Origin: JAFMPW01 sp041743085
Lineage (GTDB): Bacteria > Bacteroidota > Bacteroidia > Flavobacteriales > Flavobacteriaceae
Assembly: GCA_041743085.1 (NCBI GenBank)
Contig: JBGTNL010000038.1
Location: forward strand, 62,001-126,000
Length of the DNA stretch: 64,000 bases
Direction of reading: 5' to 3'
Shown here piece after piece: positions 1 to 8,464 of the stretch. The notes beneath the pieces are model-generated. The model did no database searches. It was not told the DNA's origin and saw only the letters and a list, made by a program, of their open reading frames with translations. Both the position numbers and the translations under genes were made by a program. How positions within the stretch are numbered: the first letter of the stretch is position 1; the number at the start of each line of letters is the position of its first letter.

Positions 1-2
1 CA

Positions 3-1478
3 GTAACGCGTATAAAAATTTCGCATTGGGGGTATGGAAAGGTAGTATATATAGCCCACCCTAACGGGTATACATCGGTATACGCACATCTTCAGAAGTT
101 TTCACCGGAAATAGAGAAATACGTTAAGGAAATTCAATACAAAAAAAGGTCCTATGAAATGGAAGTATTTCCGGATTATGGGGAGGTTAAAGTTCAAAAA
201 GGGGATATCATAGCCTACACAGGAAATACCGGGGGTTCTTCGGGACCACACCTTCACTTCGAAATACGAAGCAGCATCTCGGAAAAACCTACTAATCCAC
301 TACTCTATGGGTTGGATGTGAGAGATGCAACAAATCCAATTATTGATCGCCTGTTCGCCTATCCTATTTCTGATGATGCGCAGGTAAACCGCAGTGCCTC
401 GAAAGTCCAGGTGAATTTTAAAAAGCAGGACGACGGATCCTTTTTGGCAGATACGGTCTATGCCGCCGGGACTATAGGTTTTGGAATAAACACCTACGAC
501 AGGCAGGATCTTGCAGCAAATAAAAACGGGGTGTATTCCATTCGGCAGAACGTGAACGGGAAAGTCTATTCCGAAATGGATTTTGAAACGTTCTCATTTT
601 CGGAAACCAGATACATCAATACCCTGATCGATTATGATCATTTCGGAAAATATGATCAACGAATAACCAAATGCTTCAGAGTCCCGGGCAATTCCCTCAG
701 TATTTACAGAACGCTTCACAACAATGGTAAAATTGTGGTACGGGAGGGCTTGTCGTACAATGTGGAATTGCTCGTACAGGATCTTGAAGGGAATTGGGCA
801 AAACTGCTCATCCCTGTCGAAGGTAAAAGAGAGGAACTCCTTTTGGCCAGGGAAGATGGGAAAACGGATGAATTTGTTATCGCAAAGAAGCCAAATAACT
901 TTGATCTCGGCGCTGCCCAGGTGTATTTTCCGCCCGGCACCTTCTATGAGGACTTCTATATTGATCTTAAAAAAGGAAAGGATACGGTCACCATTCATAA
1001 TAACAGGGTTGCTGCCCACAGAAATTTTACAATTACCTTTGATGTCTCCTCATATTCTACCGAAGAACGCAAGCAGCTCTTCATCGCACGATTGGACAGC
1101 AGGTTGCGACCCAATTACGTATCGACTTACAAAAGAGGGGAAACCTTTACTACCAGAACCCGGGATTTAGGAACCTATACCCTGGCCAAAGACAGCATTG
1201 CCCCCAGAATAAGAGCAAAGAATTTCAAAGAAAAACAGTGGTTGAACAATTATCGTTACCTCAGTTTGTATATTTCCGATGATTTGAGCGGCATAGACTC
1301 CTATTCCGCAACACTTAACGGTGAATGGATCCTAATGGAGTACGAACCCAAAACAAATACCATAACCTATAATTTTGACGATGTTATCCTTAATAAAAAG
1401 CAATGTGAGTTAAAAGTGGAAGTTACCGATAACGTAGGCAATACCACTACTTTTACCCGTAGTTTTTTCAGAAAGTAG
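3..1478 (+). CDS. M23 (LytM-type) metallopeptidase, 5' end outside window
   Basis: The reading frame is open from the window edge, so the start, the signal peptide and the first zinc ligands lie upstream. The visible 491 residues begin inside the M23 domain: YAHL near visible residue 27 and GPHLHFE near residue 81 supply the HxH zinc-ligand motif of lysostaphin-like peptidoglycan endopeptidases. The remaining ~400 residues are a beta-rich C-terminal region without a family I can name; such long tails are common in Bacteroidota M23 proteins and probably sit in the periplasm. The first internal ATG (159) would cut the domain and is not the real start. It is followed by a TonB receptor gene 73 bases downstream on the same strand. 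Function as cell-wall hydrolase is inferred from the domain. Confidence 0.85.
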   Translation, partial: VTRIKISHWGYGKVVYIAHPNGYTSVYAHLQKFSPEIEKYVKEIQYKKRSYEMEVFPDYGEVKVQKGDIIAYTGNTGGSSGPHLHFEIRSSISEKPTNPLLYGLDVRDATNPIIDRLFAYPISDDAQVNRSASKVQVNFKKQDDGSFLADTVYAAGTIGFGINTYDRQDLAANKNGVYSIRQNVNGKVYSEMDFETFSFSETRYINTLIDYDHFGKYDQRITKCFRVPGNSLSIYRTLHNNGKIVVREGLSYNVELLVQDLEGNWAKLLIPVEGKREELLLAREDGKTDEFVIAKKPNNFDLGAAQVYFPPGTFYEDFYIDLKKGKDTVTIHNNRVAAHRNFTITFDVSSYSTEERKQLFIARLDSRLRPNYVSTYKRGETFTTRTRDLGTYTLAKDSIAPRIRAKNFKEKQWLNNYRYLSLYISDDLSGIDSYSATLNGEWILMEYEPKTNTITYNFDDVILNKKQCELKVEVTDNVGNTTTFTRSFFRK

Positions 1479-1551
1479 GATTTAATATCCAGTACGGTCA
1501 GAATAACATTGAAATACTATAGTTTGTGAATTGGCATCAGAACTGGTTTTC

Positions 1552-4020
1552 ATGAAATTTTCCGGATTTCTTATTTCGATATTTCTCCTCTGTCACTTTT
1601 GTACGATCAGGGCGCAAACAGCGACTATCGCCGGTGTTATCCTGGATGAAGACAATAAACCCCTGGCCAATGTTCATGTGGTGGCTGATTCCGGAGGTGC
1701 TTTTTCCGATACAAATGGTTTTTATCTCCTTCAATTAGTAGCGGACACCGAAAATACCGTCACCTTTTCCCATCTTGGGCATAAGGATGTGGTGTTACAG
1801 CATCTTATCCTGACAACTAACGAAACGTATGAGTTTAACCCTGTTATGAAAACCGAAGTGCAACAGGTAGATGGCGTTGTGATTACCCCAACCGGGGAAC
1901 GTAGTGTTGAAGGAATAACAGCCATATCCCCGGAAACGGTGCGCAGGATCCCCGGGGCAAATGCCGGAATCGAAAACATTCTAAAACTTTTACCGGGGGT
2001 GGCCTCCAACAATGAATTAAGCACCCAGTATGCTGTAAGAGGGGGGAATTATGATGAAAACCTGGTTTATATCAACGATATAGAAGTCTATAGACCCTTT
2101 CTAATCCGTTCAGGGCAACAGGAAGGCCTTAGCTTTGTGAACAGCAATATGGTGCAACGGCTCGCTTTCTCCCCAGGCGGTTTTCAGGCAAGATACGGAG
2201 ACAAGCTTTCCTCCGTCCTGGATATCACCTATAAAAATCCCACACCTTTTGAATTGCAGGCAGAAGCTAGCTTTCTGGGCATGAATGCAACTGTTGAAAC
2301 ACGCTCTCAAGATAATAACTTCAGCGGCATCATGGGGGTTCGCTACAGGGATAACAGCCTTTTTGTAAATAGCCAGCAGACAAAGACCAACTTTAATCCG
2401 GCTTTCGCGGATATTCAAAATTACTTTACCTATAGATTTTCCAGAAAGTTCCATCTCAACTTTTTAGGCAATATAAGTGTCAATGACTACCGTAATGAGC
2501 CTTTAAGCCGGCAAACAAATTTCGGCACCCTGGCCAATCCCCTGGCTTTGGTGGTCTTTTATGAAGGACAGGAAAAGAATAAGTTTATTACGAGCCTGGG
2601 AGCTTTAAAGGCTGATTATTATTTAAGTGACAAGACAACCCTAAAACTAATTTCAACACTGTACCACACCACGGAGGAGGAACATTCAGATGTGATTGCC
2701 GCCTATGAACTGGGTGCGGTAGATACCGACCTTGGGAGGGAAAATCTCGGAGAGGCAGTAGGCACCCGCGGCATTGGCTCTCAATTCAACAGGGCCCGGA
2801 ACGATCTGGACGCCTTGATCTTCAGCCTGGAACACCAAGGTAGGTATGCCACCGGGGGTCAATCCCTGGAATGGGGTTTGAAATATGCACATGAAGATAT
2901 AAGGGATCGGATCCGGGAGTCGGAATTTATTGATTCCGCAGGATTTTCCATTCGCCCTCCCCTGTCAGAATTCAGGAATAACCAACCTCAGGATCCGTTT
3001 AATTCACCCATTGTCCCATTTGAAGGTATAAGTGCCCGTAATTTTGTAAAGACCAACCGGTTATCGGGCTTTGTACAATATAGCAGGCGAGCCAGGTTAA
3101 ATGATGATGACATCTACTACAATGCAGGGATCAGAGCCCATCACTGGACCGTGGGCGGAGATGGTTTTGAGAAAACCACACAAATTATATTTAGTCCCCG
3201 CGCACAGTTTGCCATTAAACCCGATTGGAACAAGGACATGCTCTTTAGAGTGGCTGCAGGTGTATACCAGCAACCTCCGTTCTACCGGGAGTTGAGGAAT
3301 GTAAACGGGGCTGTACTGCCCGGCGTAAAAGCACAAAGATCAATCCATTACCTCCTTGGCAATGAATACAGTTTAACACTATGGGGCAGGCCATTTACGC
3401 TGTTTAGTGAGGCCTATTACAAAAAATTTAGCAATATTAATCCCTATACCCTGGAAGATGTACGCATACGCTATAGGGCCAATAACATTGCAAAGGCGTA
3501 TGCCTATGGTTTTGACATACGAATGAACGGGGCCTTTGTCCCGGGTACGGAATCATGGGTGAGTTTGGGCTACCTTAAAACCGAAGAAAATATTGAGGAA
3601 CGCGGCTATATTTCCAGGCCTACGGACCAACGCCTGAAGGTTGGAATTCTATTCCAGGATTATGTTCCCACCATACCGAGTTTAAGGATGTATCTAAATC
3701 TGGTTTACAACACCGGTGTCCCCGGGGGATCTCCAAATTATGCGGATCCATATATTTTTCAGAATAGATTAAGGGATTATAGGCGCGCGGATATAGGAAT
3801 TTCCCATATTTTTGTAGATATAAACAAAAAATATCCGAAAAACCATTGGTTGTACCATTTCAGGGAGTTGACTATCGGGTTTGAGATTTTCAACCTGTTC
3901 AACAATCAGAACTCCATTACCAATACGTGGGTAAGGGATGTGGAAACAAAGCAGCAATTTGCCGTCCCCAACTTTATGACATCCCGGGTATTGAATCTAA
4001 AACTTCGAATGCGATTTTAG
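1552..4020 (+). CDS. TonB-dependent outer-membrane receptor with carboxypeptidase-regulatory-like domain
   Basis: Predicted 822-residue outer-membrane receptor. A signal peptide (MKFSGFLISIFLLC..., ending near RAQ) is followed by a CarboxypepD_reg-like beta-sandwich (about residues 24-105, IAGVILDEDNKPLANVHV), a plug domain (about 115-225, with YAVRGGNYDENLVYINDIEV) and a beta-barrel to the C-terminal aromatic residue (LRMRF). This is the layout of SusC-like or siderophore-type receptors of Bacteroidota. No SusD partner is adjacent, so the substrate cannot be inferred; uptake would need TonB-ExbBD. I chose the ATG at 1552 over an in-frame TTG at 1531 because it begins a clean signal peptide. 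A secreted hypothetical gene follows 11 bases after the stop and may be co-transcribed. Confidence 0.9.
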   Translation: MKFSGFLISIFLLCHFCTIRAQTATIAGVILDEDNKPLANVHVVADSGGAFSDTNGFYLLQLVADTENTVTFSHLGHKDVVLQHLILTTNETYEFNPVMKTEVQQVDGVVITPTGERSVEGITAISPETVRRIPGANAGIENILKLLPGVASNNELSTQYAVRGGNYDENLVYINDIEVYRPFLIRSGQQEGLSFVNSNMVQRLAFSPGGFQARYGDKLSSVLDITYKNPTPFELQAEASFLGMNATVETRSQDNNFSGIMGVRYRDNSLFVNSQQTKTNFNPAFADIQNYFTYRFSRKFHLNFLGNISVNDYRNEPLSRQTNFGTLANPLALVVFYEGQEKNKFITSLGALKADYYLSDKTTLKLISTLYHTTEEEHSDVIAAYELGAVDTDLGRENLGEAVGTRGIGSQFNRARNDLDALIFSLEHQGRYATGGQSLEWGLKYAHEDIRDRIRESEFIDSAGFSIRPPLSEFRNNQPQDPFNSPIVPFEGISARNFVKTNRLSGFVQYSRRARLNDDDIYYNAGIRAHHWTVGGDGFEKTTQIIFSPRAQFAIKPDWNKDMLFRVAAGVYQQPPFYRELRNVNGAVLPGVKAQRSIHYLLGNEYSLTLWGRPFTLFSEAYYKKFSNINPYTLEDVRIRYRANNIAKAYAYGFDIRMNGAFVPGTESWVSLGYLKTEENIEERGYISRPTDQRLKVGILFQDYVPTIPSLRMYLNLVYNTGVPGGSPNYADPYIFQNRLRDYRRADIGISHIFVDINKKYPKNHWLYHFRELTIGFEIFNLFNNQNSITNTWVRDVETKQQFAVPNFMTSRVLNLKLRMRF

Positions 4021-4031
4021 CCGAGCCGAAA

Positions 4032-4685
4032 ATGAGAACATGTATCATCTTAATTACTTTCATCCTGCTTACCTCTGTAAACGCACAAAAAAATGTTTAC
4101 GAGAGCGGCAGGTTTGATGAGCTCAGTGAGGATCATCAGGTACTTGCCATCATTCCTTTTTTTACCCATCTTGAACTGGATGATGACCTGACGGGAAAAG
4201 AACTTAACAACCTTGAGGAAAAGGAGGGTTACGCGGTTCAGGATGCCTTCGAAACCTATTTCGGCCGAGGGAAAAAAAGAAAAAAGTTTTCAGTAGAATT
4301 TCAGAACATTAAAAATACGAATGCCATTCTTGCCCAGAACGGAATTACCTATGACAATATTGACACCTATACCATAAAACAGCTAAGTATTATCTTGAGG
4401 GTAGATGGTATTATCAGTGGAAATCTGGATCTTAATATCTTGCTTTCCAAAGGAATCCCCGCCGAATTTAGCTTTATAGATTATATCCTGGGAGATGCCA
4501 ATTACGGCCGTATCGGAATAAAGATCAGTGATGGGGGAACGGGGAAACTGCTTTGGAAATACGAAAACAAGATCACTAAAAAATCGGGGAAAAATACGGA
4601 CGATCTTATTGAAAAGATGATGAAAAGGGTAACCAGGAGATTTCCTTATGACAAAGAGCGGCAGCGGGGCAAAAAAAAAGGCTAA
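4032..4685 (+). CDS. Conserved secreted hypothetical protein
   Basis: A 217-residue protein with a signal peptide (MRTCIILITFILLTSVNAQ). No family is recognised. The mature part is charged, with a Lys/Arg-rich stretch (GRGKKRKKF) near residue 78 and a segment around residues 117-135 (IILRVDGIISGNLDLNILL) that resembles periplasmic lipoprotein-like proteins reporting a dissolved state rather than an enzyme. The C-terminus is very basic (RRFPYDKERQRGKKKG). The start at 4032 gives the signal peptide; a longer frame reaching back to 3927 would overlap the TonB receptor gene. It follows the receptor closely, so a shared envelope role is possible. Its stop overlaps the stop of the convergent cysteine desulfurase gene by 4 bases. 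Confidence 0.65.
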   Translation: MRTCIILITFILLTSVNAQKNVYESGRFDELSEDHQVLAIIPFFTHLELDDDLTGKELNNLEEKEGYAVQDAFETYFGRGKKRKKFSVEFQNIKNTNAILAQNGITYDNIDTYTIKQLSIILRVDGIISGNLDLNILLSKGIPAEFSFIDYILGDANYGRIGIKISDGGTGKLLWKYENKITKKSGKNTDDLIEKMMKRVTRRFPYDKERQRGKKKG

Positions 4686-5830
4686 GTGACCGAAAACTCC
4701 TTCAGCACTTTTATCGCATAATCCAGTTCATCCCTGGTATTATATCTGGAAAATGAAAACCGCAGCGATGGTTTTTCAAGATCGGCTTCGCTTAACAATT
4801 CGGACAATACGTGAGAACCTTTGTTGCTTCCGCTTTGGCAGGCACTCCCCTTGGAACAGGCCACTCCTTTAAGGTCTAGATGAAAATGCAGGAGCATTGC
4901 CTTTTCCGGGCTAAAGGGCAAACATACATTTACGAGCGTATAGGTACTCTTTTCCATATCCCCGGAATGACCATTGAACTTTATTCCGGGCAATTCCCTC
5001 TGCAGTTGTTCAATAAAGTGCTTTTTAAGATCCGTTACATAGGCCTGCTCCTCTTCTAAATTGTCGTAGGCCGCGGTAAAAGCAGATTCGAGTCCGACAA
5101 TATTATGAAAAGACTCGGTGCCCGCCCTAAAACCACGCTCCTGGGAACCCCCCAATATAAAGGGTTTAAGGCCGATATTTTTTCTGATGAATGCAAACCC
5201 TATTCCCTTTGGGCCGTGAAATTTATGGGCTGCTGCGGTCATGAAATCAATAGGCAATTGCTGTACGTCCCAAGGGAAATGACCGATGGACTGTACCGTG
5301 TCTGAATGAAAAAATGCGCCTTGTTCCCTGCAGATGTTGCAAACCGACTCCATGTCTATCTTATTACCGATCTCGTTGTTGATATGCATAAGGCTTACCA
5401 ACTTTGTGGTGTTATCCCCTTTCAACAGCTCCTGCAAATGCTCCAGATCCGGGTTGCCAAATTGGTCAAGCGAAACGAACTCTAAGGAAATTTCGCGTTC
5501 TTTTACCAGGTCCTCAGCGGTATGCAGCACCGCATGGTGCTCAATTTTAGAGGTAATAATAGTCTGCACTCCCAGATCCCGGACTGCGCAACGCAAGATC
5601 ATATTATCTGCTTCAGTCCCCCCGGAGGTAAAAATAATTTCTGAAGGGTGGGCGTTCAAATATTTTGCAATCGTCTTTCTTGCCTGTTCAATGGCTGTTT
5701 TTGCGGATCTCCCGAAACTATGAGTAGATGAAGGATTCCCAAAGCAAGTTGCCAGTGCGTCCTGCATTTTGGCAATTACTTCCTCGCGTACCTGCGTAGT
5801 GGCGGCATTGTCCAGGTATACCTTTTGCAT
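4682..5830 (-). CDS. Cysteine desulfurase (class V aminotransferase, NifS/IscS group)
   Basis: A 382-residue PLP enzyme that removes sulfur from L-cysteine to a cysteine persulfide for Fe-S cluster or thio-cofactor assembly in the cytoplasm. Visible marks: N-terminal YLDNAATTQ, the PLP-binding lysine in AAAHKFHGPKGIGF (about residues 198-211), and the catalytic cysteine loop SKGSACQSG (about residues 327-335). Length and the long Cys-loop fit group I (NifS/IscS) rather than SufS. No iscU or other Fe-S assembly gene lies next to it, so its exact client (Fe-S or tRNA thiolation) is open. It starts at the ATG at 5830 and converges with the upstream secreted-protein gene, overlapping it by 4 bases. 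Confidence 0.92.
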   Translation of the reverse strand: MQKVYLDNAATTQVREEVIAKMQDALATCFGNPSSTHSFGRSAKTAIEQARKTIAKYLNAHPSEIIFTSGGTEADNMILRCAVRDLGVQTIITSKIEHHAVLHTAEDLVKEREISLEFVSLDQFGNPDLEHLQELLKGDNTTKLVSLMHINNEIGNKIDMESVCNICREQGAFFHSDTVQSIGHFPWDVQQLPIDFMTAAAHKFHGPKGIGFAFIRKNIGLKPFILGGSQERGFRAGTESFHNIVGLESAFTAAYDNLEEEQAYVTDLKKHFIEQLQRELPGIKFNGHSGDMEKSTYTLVNVCLPFSPEKAMLLHFHLDLKGVACSKGSACQSGSNKGSHVLSELLSEADLEKPSLRFSFSRYNTRDELDYAIKVLKEFSVT

Positions 5831-5943
5831 TGAAACTATCTCGATTTAGTCATCGGCCAAAAATACTGGAAATAAAGTTAATTTCTTCCAAAATCAGCCC
5901 AAAACTCTAGGATAATCACTTTATAATCGTTTAACTTTGGCGT

Positions 5944-6450
5944 ATGAGAAGATTGTTTTCCCTTGCTTTATTTGGCTTGTTAATCTCATGCAATGACGGC
6001 GACCTTCAAATTGAGACCATAGATTTTGACAGCGCATCTCTCCAATTCTGCGAATCTGAAGTAACAACAGCCAGCAGCATTTTCTTCAAACTCAATACAA
6101 CAGAAGCCCTTATTCTTGATCTTCAAAACGGCGTTCTGAAGAATGAAGCATCAGGCGGGCAGATCATCAGCACGGTACCGGGACAATCCAAGATCACTTA
6201 TCGCACATTCTCGGATAACGTCTCCAAAAATTATTTTTGCGATGAAATTCCGCCGCCTACGCCAACTGTACTGGAAGAAATTGAAGCAGAAGGAGGGGAA
6301 GTTTTTATCACCACTGTACAAAGCGAGAGTGATACCACCCAATATGAGCACACGATTGAATTTAGCGGCATTTCACTTGTAAATTCCAGTGGGGAACGGA
6401 TAACCGACCTGAGTATTAACAATTTCGGGATGATAACCACCAGGGAATAG
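5944..6450 (+). CDS. Putative lipoprotein, function unknown
   Basis: A 168-residue protein with a lipoprotein signal (MRRLFSLALFGLLISC, lipobox Cys at residue 16). The mature part is acidic and rich in Ser/Thr, contains a few Cys residues (about 37 and 99) that might form a disulfide, and ends in a beta-rich segment; no domain is recognised. A perfect Bacteroidota -7 box (TAACTTTG, 5932-5939) lies only 4 bases before the ATG. No -33 TTTG is seen at the usual spacing, so a near-leaderless transcript is possible but unproven. Its stop lies 5 bases from the stop of the convergent Smr-domain gene. Confidence 0.7.
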   Translation: MRRLFSLALFGLLISCNDGDLQIETIDFDSASLQFCESEVTTASSIFFKLNTTEALILDLQNGVLKNEASGGQIISTVPGQSKITYRTFSDNVSKNYFCDEIPPPTPTVLEEIEAEGGEVFITTVQSESDTTQYEHTIEFSGISLVNSSGERITDLSINNFGMITTRE

Positions 6451-6466
6451 TCCTGTCAGGGATTCC
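6444..6466. terminator. Hairpin across two convergent stop codons
   Basis: GGAAT (6444-6448) pairs with ATTCC (6462-6466), and CCTG (6452-6455) pairs with CAGG (6457-6460). The structure spans the end of the lipoprotein gene and the end of the Smr gene and could stop transcription from both sides. It lacks a strong T tract, so the call is tentative. Confidence 0.35.
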
Positions 6467-7004
6467 GGTAAATGTAAACTTCCGTGGCTCCCAGACCGTA
6501 TTTTTGATACTCTGCATCGTAGTATTTTACGTTGTCATACCTGCCAAACAAATATTTTAACTCTTCCTTAAGTACCCCTTCACCCACCCCGTGGATAAAT
6601 ACGACTTTCTGAATACGTTTTCGAATGGCAAAGTCGAGCTGCCTTTTCGCCGTTTCCAATTGGATATTAAGCATCTCATGATTGGTCATATTTCGGGTAG
6701 TAGCAACCAATTGATGAATATGCAGATCAACCTCCAACTTAGGGATATTCCGATCTTTGGGCTTAACCGCTTTTGGTTTTTTATTTTTGCCTTGATCTTT
6801 TATTGACTTCACTTGTGCAATCTCAAAATCAGATACCCGAATTACATCTTCCGCGCTTAGTTTAACCAACTCAGCCGGTTCAAACTCAAGTTGAAACCCG
6901 TCATTGGTCTCTATAACTATCTTTTCATCAAATACCGTGATCACCTTTCCTCTTATGGTGTCATCCATAGCCTCTACCTTATCTCCTATTTGAAAACTAT
7001 GCAT
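6456..7004 (-). CDS. Smr-domain protein (MutS2 C-terminal type)
   Basis: About 182 residues. The N-terminal ~60 residues (FQIGDKVEAMDDTIRGKVITVF) form a small beta-rich domain found with Smr in Bacteroidota. A Lys/Pro-rich linker follows, then a C-terminal Smr domain with the hallmark VDLHIHQL (usual LDLHG variant) and the HGVGEGVLKEEL motif. Smr domains are nucleic-acid endonucleases, best known from MutS2; here there is no MutS ATPase, so a stand-alone nuclease or RNA/ribosome quality-control role is inferred. In-frame starts also exist at 7007, 7019 and 7058. I prefer 7004 because its ATG overlaps the stop of the small upstream gene (ATGCATAG), suggesting translational coupling. Confidence 0.8.
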   Translation of the reverse strand: MHSFQIGDKVEAMDDTIRGKVITVFDEKIVIETNDGFQLEFEPAELVKLSAEDVIRVSDFEIAQVKSIKDQGKNKKPKAVKPKDRNIPKLEVDLHIHQLVATTRNMTNHEMLNIQLETAKRQLDFAIRKRIQKVVFIHGVGEGVLKEELKYLFGRYDNVKYYDAEYQKYGLGATEVYIYRNP

Positions 7005-7158
7005 CATTTTCCGTTTCATCTTTCGTTCCGGGAATATTCCAGGTCTGAGAGGATCCATAAATCCCGAACATTAACAATACGATACCGATGGATAGTGCAT
7101 ATTCCTTTTTCATCGATTTTCCTCCAGCCCCCATTATAATAGCACCCAGCACTATCAA
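6997..7158 (-). CDS. Small two-helix membrane protein, start codon uncertain
   Basis: An open frame on the minus strand (stop at 6997-6999, open back to 7185) encodes two hydrophobic helices, LIVLGAIIMG and YALSIGIVLLMFGIYG, joined by a Gly/Lys loop, with a polar tail. No ATG precedes the first helix in this frame. The possible starts are TTG at 7158 (53 residues), or ATG at 7189, which is one frame off. Deleting a single A from the AAAA run next to that ATG would give a normal start (MKQKRTIYF...). The frame ends inside the start of the Smr gene, typical of an operon partner. Function unknown. Real gene likely; start or frameshift unresolved. Confidence 0.55.
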   Translation of the reverse strand: MIVLGAIIMGAGGKSMKKEYALSIGIVLLMFGIYGSSQTWNIPGTKDETENDA

Positions 7159-7238
7159 TAGAAAATAAATGGTTCGTTTTTGTTTTCATTCCTCAAAAAT
7201 AATAGTATTTTTCGGTTACGGAATTCACCTGAACTAAA

Positions 7239-7538
7239 ATGCCATTAGCTGCAATCTTTTTGGTAGTTGAAGACTATATGCTCCCTTGTATTAGCAAACA
7301 GCTGCTCGGAATGGATTGTCCCGGCTGCGGCATACAAAGATCCGTAATATTCTTGCTACAAGGGGATTTTACAGCCGCTTTTAAAATATACCCCGCTATT
7401 TATACCATCATTTTGCTTTTTGGATTTTTACTTTTGGATCATTTTTTTAAAATCAGGCATGCCAACAGGATAAGTATTTCTCTGATGATCTCAACGGTAG
7501 TAATAATATTGACCAACTTTATCTTAAAATTTTTCTAA
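7239..7538 (+). CDS. DUF2752 membrane protein
   Basis: A 99-residue protein with the DUF2752 signature CPGCGIQRS (about residues 28-36) preceded by a short N-terminal helix and followed by two transmembrane helices (YTIILLFGFLLL and MISTVVIILTNFIL). The Cys-Pro-x-Cys-Gly motif suggests metal or redox chemistry, but the family has no established function. The stretch 7059-7238 upstream carries only the start region of the divergent small membrane protein. Genes for two CCC-motif membrane proteins follow 175 bases downstream on the same strand, a neighbourhood that suggests a linked membrane role. Confidence 0.8.
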   Translation: MPLAAIFLVVEDYMLPCISKQLLGMDCPGCGIQRSVIFLLQGDFTAAFKIYPAIYTIILLFGFLLLDHFFKIRHANRISISLMISTVVIILTNFILKFF

Positions 7539-7713
7539 CCGAACATCTTTAAACCTTTTTGAATTGAAACCAAAAATTATGTTTTTGTTCCCGGTTGAAG
7601 ACTTTGTTGAACTGCCCAGCAGGTTACGAAGTAAAAAAGACAAAACAGGGGCAAAAAAGCATTTTTTTATCCAATTATTCAAAGTATAAATAAGTTCACT
7701 AAACCAATGAATT

Positions 7714-8040
7714 ATGGAACAACGAAAATTACCTAACGTCACTATTGCCATTGTGTTGGCCATACTTTCCTTTTTATGCTGCTGTATAGGGGGGATACCG
7801 GGAGCCATCTTGGCCGGTATAGCCTTTTTTCTGGTGAGGAAAGATGAAAACCTGTATAAAGAAAACCCGGACTTGTATTCAAATTTTAGCCAGTTGAAAA
7901 CCGCTAAAATTTTAGCCATTATAGGATTGGTCATCGGTGTTCTGTGGTTTTTCTGGACGTTTTACCAAATTCAACAGATGGGTGGCTGGGAGGCTTACAT
8001 GGAGCAGGTTAGGGAAATGAGTGAACAATGGGGCGGATAA
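7714..8040 (+). CDS. CCC-motif membrane protein (DUF4190-like), copy 1
   Basis: A 108-residue protein with two transmembrane helices. The first contains a Cys-Cys-Cys run (LSFLCCCIGGIPGAI, about residues 20-34); a cytoplasmic or periplasmic loop with YKENPDLYSNFSQLKT follows, then a second helix (ILAIIGLVIGVLWFF). This is the arrangement of the Bacteroidota CCC-motif/DUF4190-like proteins. Function is unknown. It is paralogous to the next gene, with the same YKENP...Y loop and the same helix order, so a local duplication is likely. Spacing between the two is 24 bases, so they should be co-transcribed. Confidence 0.8.
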   Translation: MEQRKLPNVTIAIVLAILSFLCCCIGGIPGAILAGIAFFLVRKDENLYKENPDLYSNFSQLKTAKILAIIGLVIGVLWFFWTFYQIQQMGGWEAYMEQVREMSEQWGG

Positions 8041-8064
8041 CCTATTTCTAAAAAGTATATTTAC

Positions 8065-8373
8065 ATGGAACAACAACCTTTACCCGGTGCAAGTAATGCA
8101 CTTACCTTTGGAATCATCTCAATAGTTGGAGCCCTGGTCTGTTGCGGTCCGTTTGCAGCCATTTTTAGTATTATCGGACTCAGTAATGCTAAAAAGGCAG
8201 AAAGAATATATAAAGAGAATCCTGAAAATTATACGGGTATTGAAAATGTCAGGACCGGCAGAATCCTTTCCTACATTGGTCTTGCCCTGGCTCTCATTTT
8301 CCTGGTTCTGGCAATTATTTACTTCGGTGTAATAATTGCTCTGATTACTAGCGGAGAGTTTGGCAATTATTGA
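8065..8373 (+). CDS. CCC-motif membrane protein (DUF4190-like), copy 2
   Basis: A 102-residue paralogue of the preceding gene: a first helix with VCCGPFAAIFSIIGL (two Cys rather than three), the loop YKENPENYTGIENVRTGR and a second helix ILSYIGLALALIFLVLAIIYFGVIIAL. It starts with the same MEQQ/MEQR residues as copy 1. Function unknown. The cluster ends at a strong hairpin 22 bases downstream. Confidence 0.8.
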   Translation: MEQQPLPGASNALTFGIISIVGALVCCGPFAAIFSIIGLSNAKKAERIYKENPENYTGIENVRTGRILSYIGLALALIFLVLAIIYFGVIIALITSGEFGNY

Positions 8374-8395
8374 GGTAAGTATTATGGGGAAAATA

Positions 8396-8432
8396 AGGAG
8401 AGGGTCTGAAAAGATTTTTCAGACCCTCTCCT
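8396..8432. terminator. Perfect 17-bp bidirectional terminator hairpin
   Basis: The left arm (8396-8412) and the right arm TTTTCAGACCCTCTCCT (8416-8432) are exact inverse complements with a 3-base loop. The A run and T run inside the stem give a U-rich element on both strands. It lies between the convergent CCC-motif genes and recQ and probably ends both transcripts. Confidence 0.85.
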
Positions 8433-8464
8433 ACTCCTATTTGGTTAATTTCCCGTTGGGGAGT

